Positions 24,923-35,733 of a stretch of DNA of 64,000 nt are shown piece after piece. A program made the translations under genes and the position numbers. Source of the DNA: Stromatinia cepivora (lineage: Eukaryota; Ascomycota; Leotiomycetes; Helotiales; Sclerotiniaceae); assembly GCA_014898415.1 (NCBI GenBank), contig RCTD01000018.1, forward strand, positions 1,059,001-1,123,000. The letters run 5' to 3'. The notes under the pieces were generated by a model. It had not been told where the DNA came from, searched no databases, and saw only the letters and a program-made list of their open reading frames with translations. Positions within the stretch are counted from its first letter, which is position 1, and every line of letters begins with the position of its first letter.

Positions 24923-25311
24923 CAATAGAGGAAACTCGTCGTCAATGGCTCTTGGAATTGCCAAGCCACCGGCATGTAGTTTGCGCGCCACGCACATATA
25001 TCACACGTCTTTGCCCGAGAACCGGTACCACTATCTCAAGTCCTACGGTTCACAATGAAAGTATTGCAAGAAAGAGGCACAACACACGACATCTCGGCCA
25101 ACAGTTCAATTTTTCCAGCTACCCGGCGAGTTGCCGATTCTCCTCGTACGACATCTGAATCATTTTGGTAACCAAAGAAAGTTGCACAGGGAATCCGGAA
25201 GCGAGTTGCATGATTATTTCGCAAACCAACGCGAAAAACCGATAAGTTTCCCACATTCATGTGGTGGTGTTCCCATGTACTATATTTGTGGAACGGCCTC
25301 GAGAGGCATCC

Positions 25312-25932
25312 ATGCAAGCATGTCATCTAGACATCCGCCACAACATCATCTCATATCTCCCACGGTATCCTCTTATCCTGTCAAAATCCTGTCATATTCT
25401 ATTTGCAGGTCTCCAATGTTCTCTCATATCAGCCTACTCTCTTCACATGTCACAGCAAAATCCACCTGGTCGTACAAGTGCGATCGAATCTACACAACTT
25501 TTTCTTGCATTTGTGATATCTTTACCGCTGTTTCAAAGTTTTGCAAGTTTTGCATTCAGCTGCAGCTGCAGCTTTTGGGTTTTAGGTGATGGGTTGAGCC
25601 GCATGATCGTAGCTTCGATCAATGGGTGCGAATATCTAGATTATTTCGGATCATTATTGCGAAAAACGCTCTCTCCCCCTGGACGCAGAAACGAACAACC
25701 CTCTGCCGTAATTCCAGAGCTTGTTTTACTAGGCATCTATCATGAAATTAGTTATGTTTACATCGTACTTGATTTTGTCCTCTGGCTCGCGAAATATGAT
25801 GTTCCAATACACAAGTTCATTGATCGTGAAATGTATGTAGTATTTATAGCTTTCTTATTATTCAATTTAGAACGTTCAAGTTCAGATTATATATCAGGTG
25901 ATTATCTGAAGATTCTTGAAGATTGTAAATAA
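25312..25932 (+). CDS. Hypothetical protein, orphan reading frame
   Basis: ATG at 25312 opens 206 residues to TAA at 25930-25932. The first half has a hydrophobic segment (LFLAFVISLPLFQSFASF) followed by a Cys-rich patch. The second half (from the internal Met at about 25603) looks more like ordinary protein, with EYLDYFGSLLRKTL, IYHEISYVYIVLDFVLWL and a C-terminal LNLERSSSDYISGDYLKIL-like end. No family was recognised. It stands alone in a gene-poor stretch without visible introns. It may be an orphan gene, the 3' exon of a larger gene, or chance. Confidence 0.3.
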   Translation: MQACHLDIRHNIISYLPRYPLILSKSCHILFAGLQCSLISAYSLHMSQQNPPGRTSAIESTQLFLAFVISLPLFQSFASFAFSCSCSFWVLGDGLSRMIVASINGCEYLDYFGSLLRKTLSPPGRRNEQPSAVIPELVLLGIYHEISYVYIVLDFVLWLAKYDVPIHKFIDREMYVVFIAFLLFNLERSSSDYISGDYLKILEDCK

Positions 25933-26840
25933 AGCATTAAGATTGCCAAACACGGTGCGAATGATTTTGATCAACCCGGTTTAAAATACTAAACTTTCAC
26001 ATCTCTGACATCCATCACCATCACCATCTCATTGTCATTTAAAGGTACATATCCTATTCCTCCCTTCCAACCCATCAACCCCTTCCATCCCATACCCAGC
26101 TCCATTCACCCACCCCGCCTATCCCAAATTCCAATAGAGATATATATGAACCCCAAACATAATAATTTATTTCCAAATCTAGTTTTATTAAACATTTTAA
26201 GTGGTTTAAATTTAAATTTCGAAGTATATAAGAATTCTTTTCAATTTATATATTACGAGAACGAGTTGATAAATGATCAATTGTTTCCATAACAGAACTC
26301 TCTTTTTCAAACCCAAATGTTATTAAAACCACAATGAATATCCCGAATAGCAACTTTTTAACTTTCGATACCTCGTTTAGCAATAGTTGGCAATCGGGGT
26401 ATAGCAACTTGTAATTTGGATCTAATCTCATTCAAAATCTTAGATAAATTCCCAGGGTTCTAGTCCTAATGGTTGTAAAGTTATTAATTGTTGAAATTGA
26501 AGGGATTGAGAAAGTTCGAAAGGGGGGTTCGGTAAAATAATATTCCGAGCCGATTGAAGCTATTCAGAATCTACATTACATCATCAACATCAACACCATT
26601 ATAACATATTTACAAACTCGAATTCTGCAAGTAACTTGTAGGATTTTGCACATGAATTATGCAATAACATCTCATACTAGACGCCAAGGACGCCACCAAC
26701 CGAGCTATTGAATTATCCACCCATTCATTCACCTCCAACTCTAAGCACGCCATTATCCCGTCTTGTCCCCGCGCGAACCCTTGATACCCGTTGACAAACA
26801 AAACGGTAATCGCAAACGCTTCTCAAAGGCAGAAACACGT
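25933..26840. other. Intergenic, nothing recognised
   Basis: AT-leaning spacer downstream of the DUF4267-like gene (which is on the minus strand). Short open frames only. The minus-strand frame at 26610-26801 has no recognisable domain. Confidence 0.4.
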
Positions 26841-27292
26841 TTACAAGGTAGTTCCAGCCGTCATACCCGCAAGTCCCCAAGCGGCGATACAGAGAATACT
26901 GATGAGACGCACAGGAATCACGCTGCGGTCGCCATGATGGTAAATGGTAAGCACATCAGCAATACCGCAGTAGCCGCCCATAATCGCCACTGTGACATCG
27001 ACAGCGGTAAGATTGCCTTGTAAGTAAAAGATCAATACTATGAGACCCAAGGTGCTAGTTCTCATTGTATGACCGTAATAGACGCTCTGGGCTTCGCGCG
27101 ATCTAGAAATCTCGTCTAGAAAATTGCATCAGCTTAGATAGCAATCAAATATCGGCTTTTTATCTTACCAGTCATGCCCCAGGTCAAAAGAGCTACTTTT
27201 GGTTTGAGGAGGCCATGAATCAGTTCACCAACAAACATAGGAGTTGCTGACAGGAGAGTTGGGATGTGACGCCACGAAAAGTGATCGAGCAT
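26841..27292 (-). CDS. Small membrane protein, DUF4267-like
   Basis: Two exons (27292-27169 and 27115-26841) join through a 53-bp intron to 132 residues. The protein begins MLDHFSWRHIPTLLSATPMF and continues with a hydrophobic second segment, then MRTSTLGLIVLIFYLQGNL, TAVDVTVAIMGGYCGIADV and a last hydrophobic stretch ending AAWGLAGMTAG. Four membrane segments, an arrangement with a DGH-type loop and the closing WGLAG motif match the small fungal DUF4267 family as I know it. Family function is unknown. Members often sit near oxidoreductases and secondary-metabolism genes. The start codon is the first ATG in frame. Confidence 0.7.
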
Positions 27293-28073
27293 GATGGTGG
27301 TTGTCTTTTCAGGTTTCTTTCAGGGGGTTTTCGGGTGAGCTTGAGCGATTCTGTTATGGTGTGCTGGTTAAGGATTCAATGAGTCTACTGACTTTCAGGA
27401 TCTGCGTCAGACCTTTTATGTGTCTTTTGGCAGAAGGAGTTATGTAGTACAAGTCCCCCATAGGTCATAGACACTCAGGTGATTCAAGTTACACCCGACA
27501 GTCTTTGTAGGCTATGCCCAAAAATTCACTAGGCTATATTTAAAAGATCCAGGCGCTGATGTGGATAGATGACCCTCTTCCCCGATGCTACGCCTCACCC
27601 TTGCGTCAGTACAATTCCCAGACTAGATTAAGCAAACCATATCATACGCCGAAGGTGCTTTTACTATGCGGCGTAACAAGATTAGTGAGTGAGCTCTGAA
27701 TATAATGTTTCTATTGGCCAAAGTAGCAAACAAACGGTTTTCATTCGACAGAATGCCCCTGGCAAAAGCCCATTTGTTAACCATTGTTACGCCTGCTATG
27801 CAACAGTTGCTCATGCAAATGTTAAGCAGGATTTCTGATCGTCCCATCATCAATGATGAAAGGATCTGACTTTCTGAGACACATTTGCTTCTTTCAGATT
27901 CGCATTCGAGTACGAATGACTGAGCGAGAGGAAGGACGAAAATAGATTAGATATTAGTTGAATGATCACCTACATATCCCCACCCAACATATATAATTAC
28001 CATACGCTGGCTATATAGATCGTCATGGGCTATCCATTGCCTACTAACCGAGCCCAGAGAGACCACCGTAGAA
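27293..28073. other. Intergenic, nothing recognised
   Basis: Contains the promoter side of the DUF4267-like gene and the 3' flank of the MFS pseudogene. A minus-strand open frame at 27623-27853 has no recognisable motif. Confidence 0.4.
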
Positions 28074-30181
28074 TTATTTTGTCCCAATTGCAACACCGTC
28101 TTGACTAACAGTCTTGGACCTCTTGTCCGCCAACCCGAATTCGTTTACTTTCTCATCCCCTAGTTTTATATGCTTCTCTAGAAATATGCAGAGAAACCCA
28201 AAACAAGAGATAGCAGCAACTATCAGCCAGATAACCCGTAGAGCCATTTCATATACCTCGATGACTTGAGGTTTGGTGGTAGCTGGCAGTGCATTAATCG
28301 TGCCCTTGTTTGCATACGCGTATGCCTATCCATTAGCCATCAAGCTCCGCACTGGCTGGTCCTCCACTATGCTCAAATACCTATCGATTTGACTATTGAA
28401 GACGACAAAAGCGATAGTCAATCCCCATACAAAGCCAAAAGAGCGTATGAACGAGTACGTGCCAGTAGCAATTGCAAAGTCTTCCACGGGCAATGACGCA
28501 AGTTTTGAGATCAAGGTGGATGTAAAAACAAGCCTTGAGCCACCCGATGCAATGACTTGATAACCAATCCATTTTCCACTGCTAGATGATGCTTTCAAAG
28601 TGGAGAAAAGCCCCGTTCCGATGGCACTCAATGCAAATCCGACCCCATGTAGAATATATAGGCCGATTATGGATATAAATGCACCACCAAGGTCCCCAAA
28701 TGGAATAATAGCGAGCGCGAATGGAAGATAGTAGATGCCGGAATTGAGAGGTGACTTTTCTTTGAGTGCTTGGAAGTAGATAGGAAGTAATTAGCAGATG
28801 TTATAACAACAGATCCGAGAAAGATGAGAACGTAGCTGACGGCAGACGTGCGGTGTTTAAACAACCTGGGTGGCATGGTCGGCTGTTTACAAAATCGAGG
28901 CAAAGACTTGTAAACGTGGAATCCCTAAGGTAATCCTCGATACATATTATACGGATATCGTCATCCTAGATATTCAAAACAATTATATATAATCTAAAAA
29001 CCCTATATTCGTTTTTTATTCTCCTATATATTGATTTTTAAAGTAAAATTGTTAGTTTAGATATATAATATAACTATATATTACAGCATACACTTATTTC
29101 CTAGCTTCCCCGATCTTTTTCTAACTCGCTTTTTTCAAAATTAGCCCCCTTTTCACCCTCGCCACCTACTATACTCATCGCATACTATACCCATCGTATA
29201 GTACAAAGTACTTAGAAAAAAATAATTCGAAAAAAATGAAATTCTACAAAGATAGAATTCAGATACGAATTGGAATATCTTCGAATTCAAGAAATTCCAA
29301 AAAATGTTAATATATATTTCAAAATTGAAGATTTTCAATGCTTAATATAATTGCTTTTGTATGATTGTACAATACAATAGTAATATAAATAATTTTAATT
29401 TGAAAAGGAAAAAGAAAAAACTAAAATGAAATAATGATTCGTTGATTGTTAATGAAATAAATAGCTCTGAATTAGATAATATGAATCAACTAAATAAAGA
29501 TAACTTCAAATTCAAATTATTGCCTCAAACATTCCTCAAGCATTCGTATAATTTTTATTATATTATATAGTTTTTCATCCAATAAAAATGAATCTTTCTT
29601 GTATAGTTATCTATATAACTTGGAGTGTCAATTAGACATCCAAAAAAAAGTATGATTTTTAAACATCTAGGATGTTTATTTCAGAACCTTAGGATAATGC
29701 TGCCCATCCCAAAGATCCGAGAACCAAAAGAAGAATTATATGCCACGTTCCCCGAGGAAACTGGGAACTACCCATTACAAGACCGAGCAATATCGATATT
29801 GTACTCGGGATAAGAATAGCATTTTCTGTAAAGTTAACCTGCGCCAGCGCGTGCTTCCAGTATGGATTTCGTGGGTATTTCACTTTGAGACATAGTAGGA
29901 TAATGACGAGCCCTATAGCCGATACGAGGAGATTGATCCAGAAGATCTATCTCCAATTCGACTGAGCCAGCGCACCTCCAATAAACATGATATGCAACTG
30001 CTTCGCCATGAAGTAGCCCAAATACCTCAAAATGGATTTCTATCAATCTGATGAACTGAATGCAAACCGTCATTAGCACCATTATAATAGATCTTGATAA
30101 ATCCGAGTACATGAAATTAATAATGGAGATCAAGATTGTTCTCTTCTGTAAGTATCTATCAAAAAATTCAAATAATATCAA
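28074..30181 (-). pseudogene. MFS drug-efflux-type transporter, split by a transposon-like element
   Basis: Minus-strand relic of a 14-helix MFS transporter (TRI12/DHA2-like). The N-proximal part (above 29696) holds GGALAQSNWR, a stop where Trp is expected, FWINLLVSAIGLVIILL and the helices up to LVLGSLGWAA. A 773-bp element interrupts the frame. Below 28923 the protein resumes with FHVYKSLPRF, PPRLFKHRTSAVSYVLIFL, then after a frameshift near 28790 YYLPFALAIIPFG, SSSSGKWIGYQV, IATGTYSFIRSFGF and NSQIDRYLSI. A TAG follows MANG where CAG is expected (near 28325), and the tail EVYEMALRVIWLIVAAISC ends at TAA 28074-28076. The first membrane helices above about 30.0 kb are too decayed to trace. 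Not functional. Confidence 0.85.
28923..29695. mobile_element. AT-rich MITE-like element, copy 1 (773 bp)
   Basis: About 80 percent A+T, no open frame, and clearly homologous along its length to 52629-53373. Its ends carry a short inverted repeat (CCCTAAGG at the left, CCTTAGG at the right), and it is flanked by AAT on both sides (28920-28922 and 29696-29698), a probable 3-bp target duplication. It sits inside the MFS gene. Deleting the element and one AAT gives ...GWAA-FHVYKS... in frame. Differences from copy 2 are mostly C/T and G/A, as left by RIP. The element class is uncertain. A 3-bp duplication with short inverted ends fits a PIF/Harbinger-like non-autonomous DNA transposon. Confidence 0.8.
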
Positions 30182-31440
30182 GACTCACCTCTATATACAA
30201 AATCCGGTTGATTAGGGTTCCATTATTTCTTTCTATTTTCAGTGTATCTTCTATTTCGGGCAAAGGAATTATTCATTTGCAATACCATGACTTCCGAGAC
30301 TGCACCTTTGTTGGACATTAATGAGTAGCAGACCAGATAAAAAAGGCGAACAACACTCCCAGACTATTGAATGCCTTAGATTCTTTTTATCATATATACT
30401 AGACCTATATACCGTCGCTCTGTTTCAATGCTACGTTAATTGCGGAATTGGTGATTATAAGAACCCTGGAGATCTACTAAACTAATCCCCTTAAATTTAG
30501 AATAAACCTAACCAATTTCCTCTTTCAAATCTTCGATACTAATTAATTAAGATTAAATAGGAAATTCGAAATGGAATTTCTGAGTGAGTTTAACAAGAAT
30601 TTCTTATTCTAGAATGTTGAATATATTGAACGAAATGATAAATTGAGAATCTTATCAACGAAAAGTAGGGAAGGATGTTTATGAAGTAAGGTTGATTGGA
30701 TAATTAGAGGATAATGATATGGATTATGTGTAGTTCTATGCTGGTGATTAAGGGTCAAATATTATCGACGATGCCGAATTCAGCTAAGTATATGTTATGA
30801 GTAAAAGAATACAATTGAGTGTTTCTGGGTGGAAAATAGGGGGGGTGTTATTAAAGGTTAAGGGCAAATTAAAAGGCTAGTCGAAGTCTAGACGGAAAAT
30901 GTGAGGGTGCCAGAATAGGCAGTTGAAGTGGAGCGAAGTTCAGCTGCAATGTTTAAACATTATAAGATCTGGAATGGTGGGTGAAGAGAGGAAATGGAAA
31001 GTTTGAACTAAATTTTGGGTGAGATCAGAGTAGCGAGGGATGTGGGAAGCAGTATTGGATTTAGTGTGCAGGGGTTAGGCGATAGTGGCCGTATAGTGGT
31101 ATAGCGGCTAGTGGATTAAGCGAGGTATTTCTTAAAGTAGAATCATTAACATTTACAAAACTAAAAAAAATATCTATCAAAGATATTAATATAAAAATAT
31201 AAGTATAATATTTTCCTTACATATATCATTCTTCGTGATATTTATCTACTACAGATGAAGACTGGAAGAGTTATTAGATTTATACATATTCAGAAAGAAT
31301 AGCTAGTGTGTATTAAATGATACACCATTCTCTTTTCAGATTTTTTATATCCCTCAACTAACTTATTATAATCCCACCATCTATCCATCAGTATCTATTC
31401 CCTTAATCACATCTTCTATTCTCCATTCTCACTTCTCAGT
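30182..31440. other. AT-rich spacer, nothing recognised
   Basis: No gene seen. The composition suggests decayed repeat sequence. The part next to the MFS relic may contain its lost 5' end. Confidence 0.35.
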
Positions 31441-33237
31441 CTATCATACTACTACTACATTCCTCATCCATCCACAGTCTCTTATATTCCTCATTACCAA
31501 AACCTATAACAAAAAACTCTCTATTAACCCCCCTCTATAACTATTCCCAATGCCATCCCCATAAACATCACAGTATCCTAGAGTACCAATACACAAAGCT
31601 TCCATACATCATTCCCACGCTCATCCTCACCGCGGCCTCTGGCAATGGTTAGAAAATACACTATGACTGGTATTTGCGCCTTGTGGGTGGAAGTTCGTGG
31701 TAGATTCTATGTTCTTACTATTCTCTATATCCTCCATACTCCACAATACAAATCACCAACCACCAACCACCCCAGATATACAAAGATTAAACAAACCATG
31801 CACCAAATATCCAATTCACAGAAAAGAAAAGAAAAAAAAGGACACGAAAAAAAACCTTCCAACTTCCCAACTCCCCGAAACCTGCACACTCAAACCCCGA
31901 TTCCGATCCCCCAATCCGCGAACTCCCTTTCCTTTCCCCCATGTAGGCCAAATTCCCCGACCCCAACCCTCTTGCTGGGGTTTTACCTACTTATGTAATT
32001 ACCTTCCCATCTATATCTTCAATATCCTCAACCCCAAAACCATCCATGCTCGATTTTTTTGATATTCTTTCCCCCTTTCTTACTCTCCCCTTCCTCCCTT
32101 CTCCCATCCTTCCACAACCACAAAAGAAAAACATCAACTAACACACCAACCCACCCACCCAACCAACCAACCAACCAACCAACCAAACAAACAATCAACT
32201 AAACCCAAACCTCAAAAACGAATTTCGCAAACTCGATTCTCATCCCTCTCCCTTCCTCCCCCTTCCTCTCCCTTCCCTCTCCTTCCCTCCCTCCTTCTTT
32301 TCTTCCTCTTAATTCCTTCTACCCCCATCTCCAGATCGCGTATAATACTTATTTATATATTTATATATACACAATCAATCATCCCAATCATCCCAATCAT
32401 CCCAATCATCCCAATCATCCCAATCATCCCAATCATCCCAATCATCCCAATCATCCCAATCATCCCAATCATCCCAATCATCCCAATCATCCCAATCATC
32501 CCATCTCATCCATTCACTCACTTATTTTAATTCACAGACATCACTAACTCCACCCACATCAACCCCCAAACCCAAACTCACACTCACACCCAAACTCTCA
32601 AAACCATCCACAAAAAACCCATCATAACAACAAACTCCAAGTAAATTAAATTAAAACTATATACCTATCTAACCATCCATCTAACCATCCAGCATCTAAC
32701 CATCATTCTCAAAATTTCTCCTTTCACCCCCTTCGAATCCCCTCCCCTCCCCTCCTCTTCGGAAGCCACAATCAATCAATCAACCAACCAATCAATCAAC
32801 CAACCAATCAATCAATACAAGAAGCGAACCCCAAGAAGTGAATGTACAATAACAATATGTCATAATATAAAATCTCCTCCCTCGAAATTTCCTTTAATAG
32901 GTAGGTAATACACACACACGCGTTCCGCCCCATTCCATTTCAGTCATCACTCATACGTAACCATCCATAAGAAAATTAAGCGATCTTTGATGCCCGTTGT
33001 GGGTGAGGTTGAAAAGCCTATTTGCGCGCTAGTTTCTTTTACATAGCGTTCATCATGAGCCATCATCCATCGTATACACATATCTCCTCATTAGAATCTT
33101 TATCCTCCCTCATCTACATCTCATTTAGGATAAGAAGCCTGTGAATACTCATAACTCTACTTCTGACCCTTTCCAACGTATTTCCTCCGTGCCGGGTCCC
33201 GGAGTTCGAGGGGGGCTTTTCGGCTCAACTCAAGAGT
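31440..33237. other. C-rich low-complexity region 3' of lag1
   Basis: The plus strand is strongly enriched for C, A and T with few G over more than 1.5 kb. It includes CCAA/CCCA runs (32150-32190), the 9-bp minisatellite at 32377-32502 and AATC/AACC runs (32770-32816). No gene is supported: the plus-strand frames at 31645-32062 are low-complexity. Confidence 0.6.
32377..32502. repeat. 9-bp minisatellite, 14 perfect copies
   Basis: The unit AATCATCCC is repeated 14 times head to tail with no mismatch that I can see (126 bp). It lies downstream of the lag1 stop codon. Confidence 0.95.
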
Positions 33238-34811
33238 TTACTTGATATTTTCCTTTCTATTCGTAACCGCATCCGTTTTTAATTCCGCTCCGGTACTCTT
33301 CCCTTTAATCGAATTTCCATTCAATTTAATCTTTGGCAGTGGGCCCTCCGACAAAGCCGCCTTAGCAGCCACAGCATCTACTCCTTGTCTAGCCAATTCA
33401 TCCAACCTCTGTTCCTCCGCCAACTCATTCTCATCATTGTCACTTCGATCATCCTCAGCTATACTCATAAAAACGAATCGATATGCGATACGTAAGATAT
33501 AGAATAACCAGAAGAGATTGAGAGCTTGCAAACTTGCAAGAAGTGCGGTAGAAATGACGTGAGAGAGCTCACACTTGTATTGTTCCGTTTCCCAGTTCAA
33601 TTCATAAGGTCCGACGGTTTTGAATTCGTAGAATTCTGAATAGAGAATTCTGAGATTGAGGTAATGTCGGAGGTAGATCCAAGCGGCGATGAAGAATGCA
33701 AAGTATGGTCCTACAAGAGGGTGATCTAAGTAGTTGAGAGTTTTGGATGTCTGAAACAATGTTAGTGTGAGTTGGGAGTTTTGAGTAAAAAGAATCATGA
33801 ACATACAGCTAAGAAGAAATCACTGATATCATGAGTGACATAAACTGCCAATCCCATATATGTGAAATGAAAACGGTAGCTCAAGCCAATGAGGAACAAA
33901 GACACAATATGATGTCCGACCAACTCTTTATAATCCTTCCTAGGTTTCTCCAAACCCAAACATAAAACTAGAGCTTGCTGCGCCCAGTATGCGGCCTGGA
34001 ACAAATAATAGAACTTAAAAATCCCCTCGTGTGTTTTGTGCGGGAACCCCTCATACATTCCGCGTGTATTGAAATACCAAACTGGTGTTCGACTCATGAC
34101 GTATAAACCACAAGGACCGAGAAAACCAAAGTATACAGCAGTGTACATTTGTTCCATAAATCTTGATTGTTTTGCCCTACTCTTCAATCCACTCTTGCGA
34201 GCCAATGGTCGGAGGAATTTCTGCATGATAAATTCTCGAGTGAAGGATAAAACCACAATGTAGAAAGAAACCAGAGCAAAATCCCACGGTCCTTTGCCAT
34301 ATTGAATCGGCGCTCCTGGTTCAGCACCTGCTTCTGGAGGAAGTTCATAAGCAGGGAAAATGAAATAGTGTAGGGGATTCGATTTCGTCGGATTGATAGT
34401 GTATAAGGAGAGGATAACTGCGACGATTGCCAGAGGTGTAACCCAAGTGTGCTTCAATGCATATCTCTTATATTGCTGCAAAAGTGTCTTTGCTTTCCGC
34501 CTTTTCGAAAATGGTTTCTTTCGATCTCTATCTGCCTGGGCCTAATTGCCATAATATCCATTAGTACAAGCAATTGTCTGCGGAGAAGATGGAATAGTAC
34601 TGACCCTAATTGTCCCAAATGAGGGCGGTCTGAAATCGACTGTTGCAAAAGCCGGCGCACCCGTGTCTCCAGCTCTAATCTCTCCACCTAGCCCACTAGA
34701 GCGACGTCGTATTTTCGGTTTATCAATACTACCCGGTGCATTGAGAGGTGTTAACTTATCCTGCTTTGCTGTCGACTCCAGCTGCGGGAAAGATTCGGTC
34801 ATAGCAGGCAT
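33238..34811 (-). CDS. lag1: Ceramide synthase (sphingosine N-acyltransferase), Lag1/Lac1 family
   Basis: Three exons (34811-34605, 34541-33807, 33750-33238) join in phase 0 to 484 residues. The N-terminal 80 residues are polar. The rest is a multi-helix TLC domain containing the Lag1 motif: GHHIVSLFLIGLSYRFHFTY, then GLAVYVTHDISDFFLA and SKTLNYLDH. The HH pair and the Asp of HDISD are the family's essential residues, all present. The C-terminus is a soluble acidic then Lys-rich tail (EDDRSDNDENELAEEQRLDE). The enzyme acylates sphingoid bases with acyl-CoA in the endoplasmic reticulum to make ceramide. An upstream in-frame TTG extends the frame, but the first ATG at 34811 is taken as start. 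Confidence 0.96.
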
Positions 34812-35733
34812 ATTTAGAGACACGATGAACAACCAATCTTGTGAAACAATGAATGAGGAAAGTTTAATGGTTCACAATTCCCCAGAATATTAAAAAGTGA
34901 TCAATTATAATAGAAGTGAGTATCGCGATGCAATGATTCTAAAAAAGCATACAATGGTGTAAGGAAAATGTAGAAAATATATGAATCGTTTACTTGGCGC
35001 ATTCAACTTTTTTATCAGCCCTGAACTACTCGATGAGCTTAAAATTCATCTGGGATTATCCGACCTCTACCTTCAAACATCATTCCCCTGTTATCATTCA
35101 TCAAAGAATACCTAGTAATTCAATTACTGAACAATGCACTTTAAAGAATTTACATCATCAATGCCATAATTAGTAGTTATGTAAGTCGCAAACGGGATTT
35201 CGATTCAAGGATATGCTTGAATAGGAATGAAATTGATCTAAAAGGAGCCATTCATCCGCTTTTGAGGTTTGGTTTTATCTTTTGGTAGTCTAGTAGTATA
35301 TCTTCGTGAGAGGATTCCACTTATTTCAATTCTTTATCTAATGGTCACTCATTGTCAAATTGTGGTTTTTGACTCTTAGTTTTCAATTAACAAATCACAA
35401 ACAGTAGCTCAAATTATGGATATATGCTTGGCGAGATATAAAATAAAGGGGGTATAATTTGAATGTACAGCTGGCTAATGCTATGCTATGCTTGAAACAA
35501 CTTTCATCGAAAAATTCGTGGTCTCATGCCTTGATTACTACTATATGTACAATGCACCCGTAGTTCGTATACATTGCTTCTGGTATCTATATCCATATCC
35601 TTTTCCTTCCTTCCCATATCCGATCGTAATTTTTTGGAACTCCTTTTGATGTCCCTATGTATCAATATACAAATGCTCAAGTCCCAGCGCCACGCTCATG
35701 CTCAAATCAAAATAGTACCATGGATGTTTTGTA
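34812..35733. other. lag1 promoter and palH 3' flank
   Basis: Spacer between two minus-strand genes. It must contain the lag1 upstream region and the palH 3' UTR. No other gene seen. Confidence 0.5.

Larger units (their letters stand above)
21900..25311. other. Gene-poor region, no supported gene
   Basis: Several short open frames occur on both strands but none shows a domain, a consistent exon structure or a good start. A GC-only palindrome lies at 23507-23528 and a hairpin with nested direct repeats at 24882-24922. The region may hold decayed genes below recognition. Confidence 0.35.

Noticed and set aside
31645..32062. Two overlapping plus-strand frames of about 120 residues
   Set aside because: Pro/Thr/Asn low-complexity translations of a C-rich tract.
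32150..32502. CRISPR-like array
   Set aside because: Head-to-tail minisatellite without spacers in a eukaryotic genome; not CRISPR.
34811..34832. Upstream extension of lag1 by seven residues
   Set aside because: It would start at TTG; the first ATG at 34811 is the sensible start.
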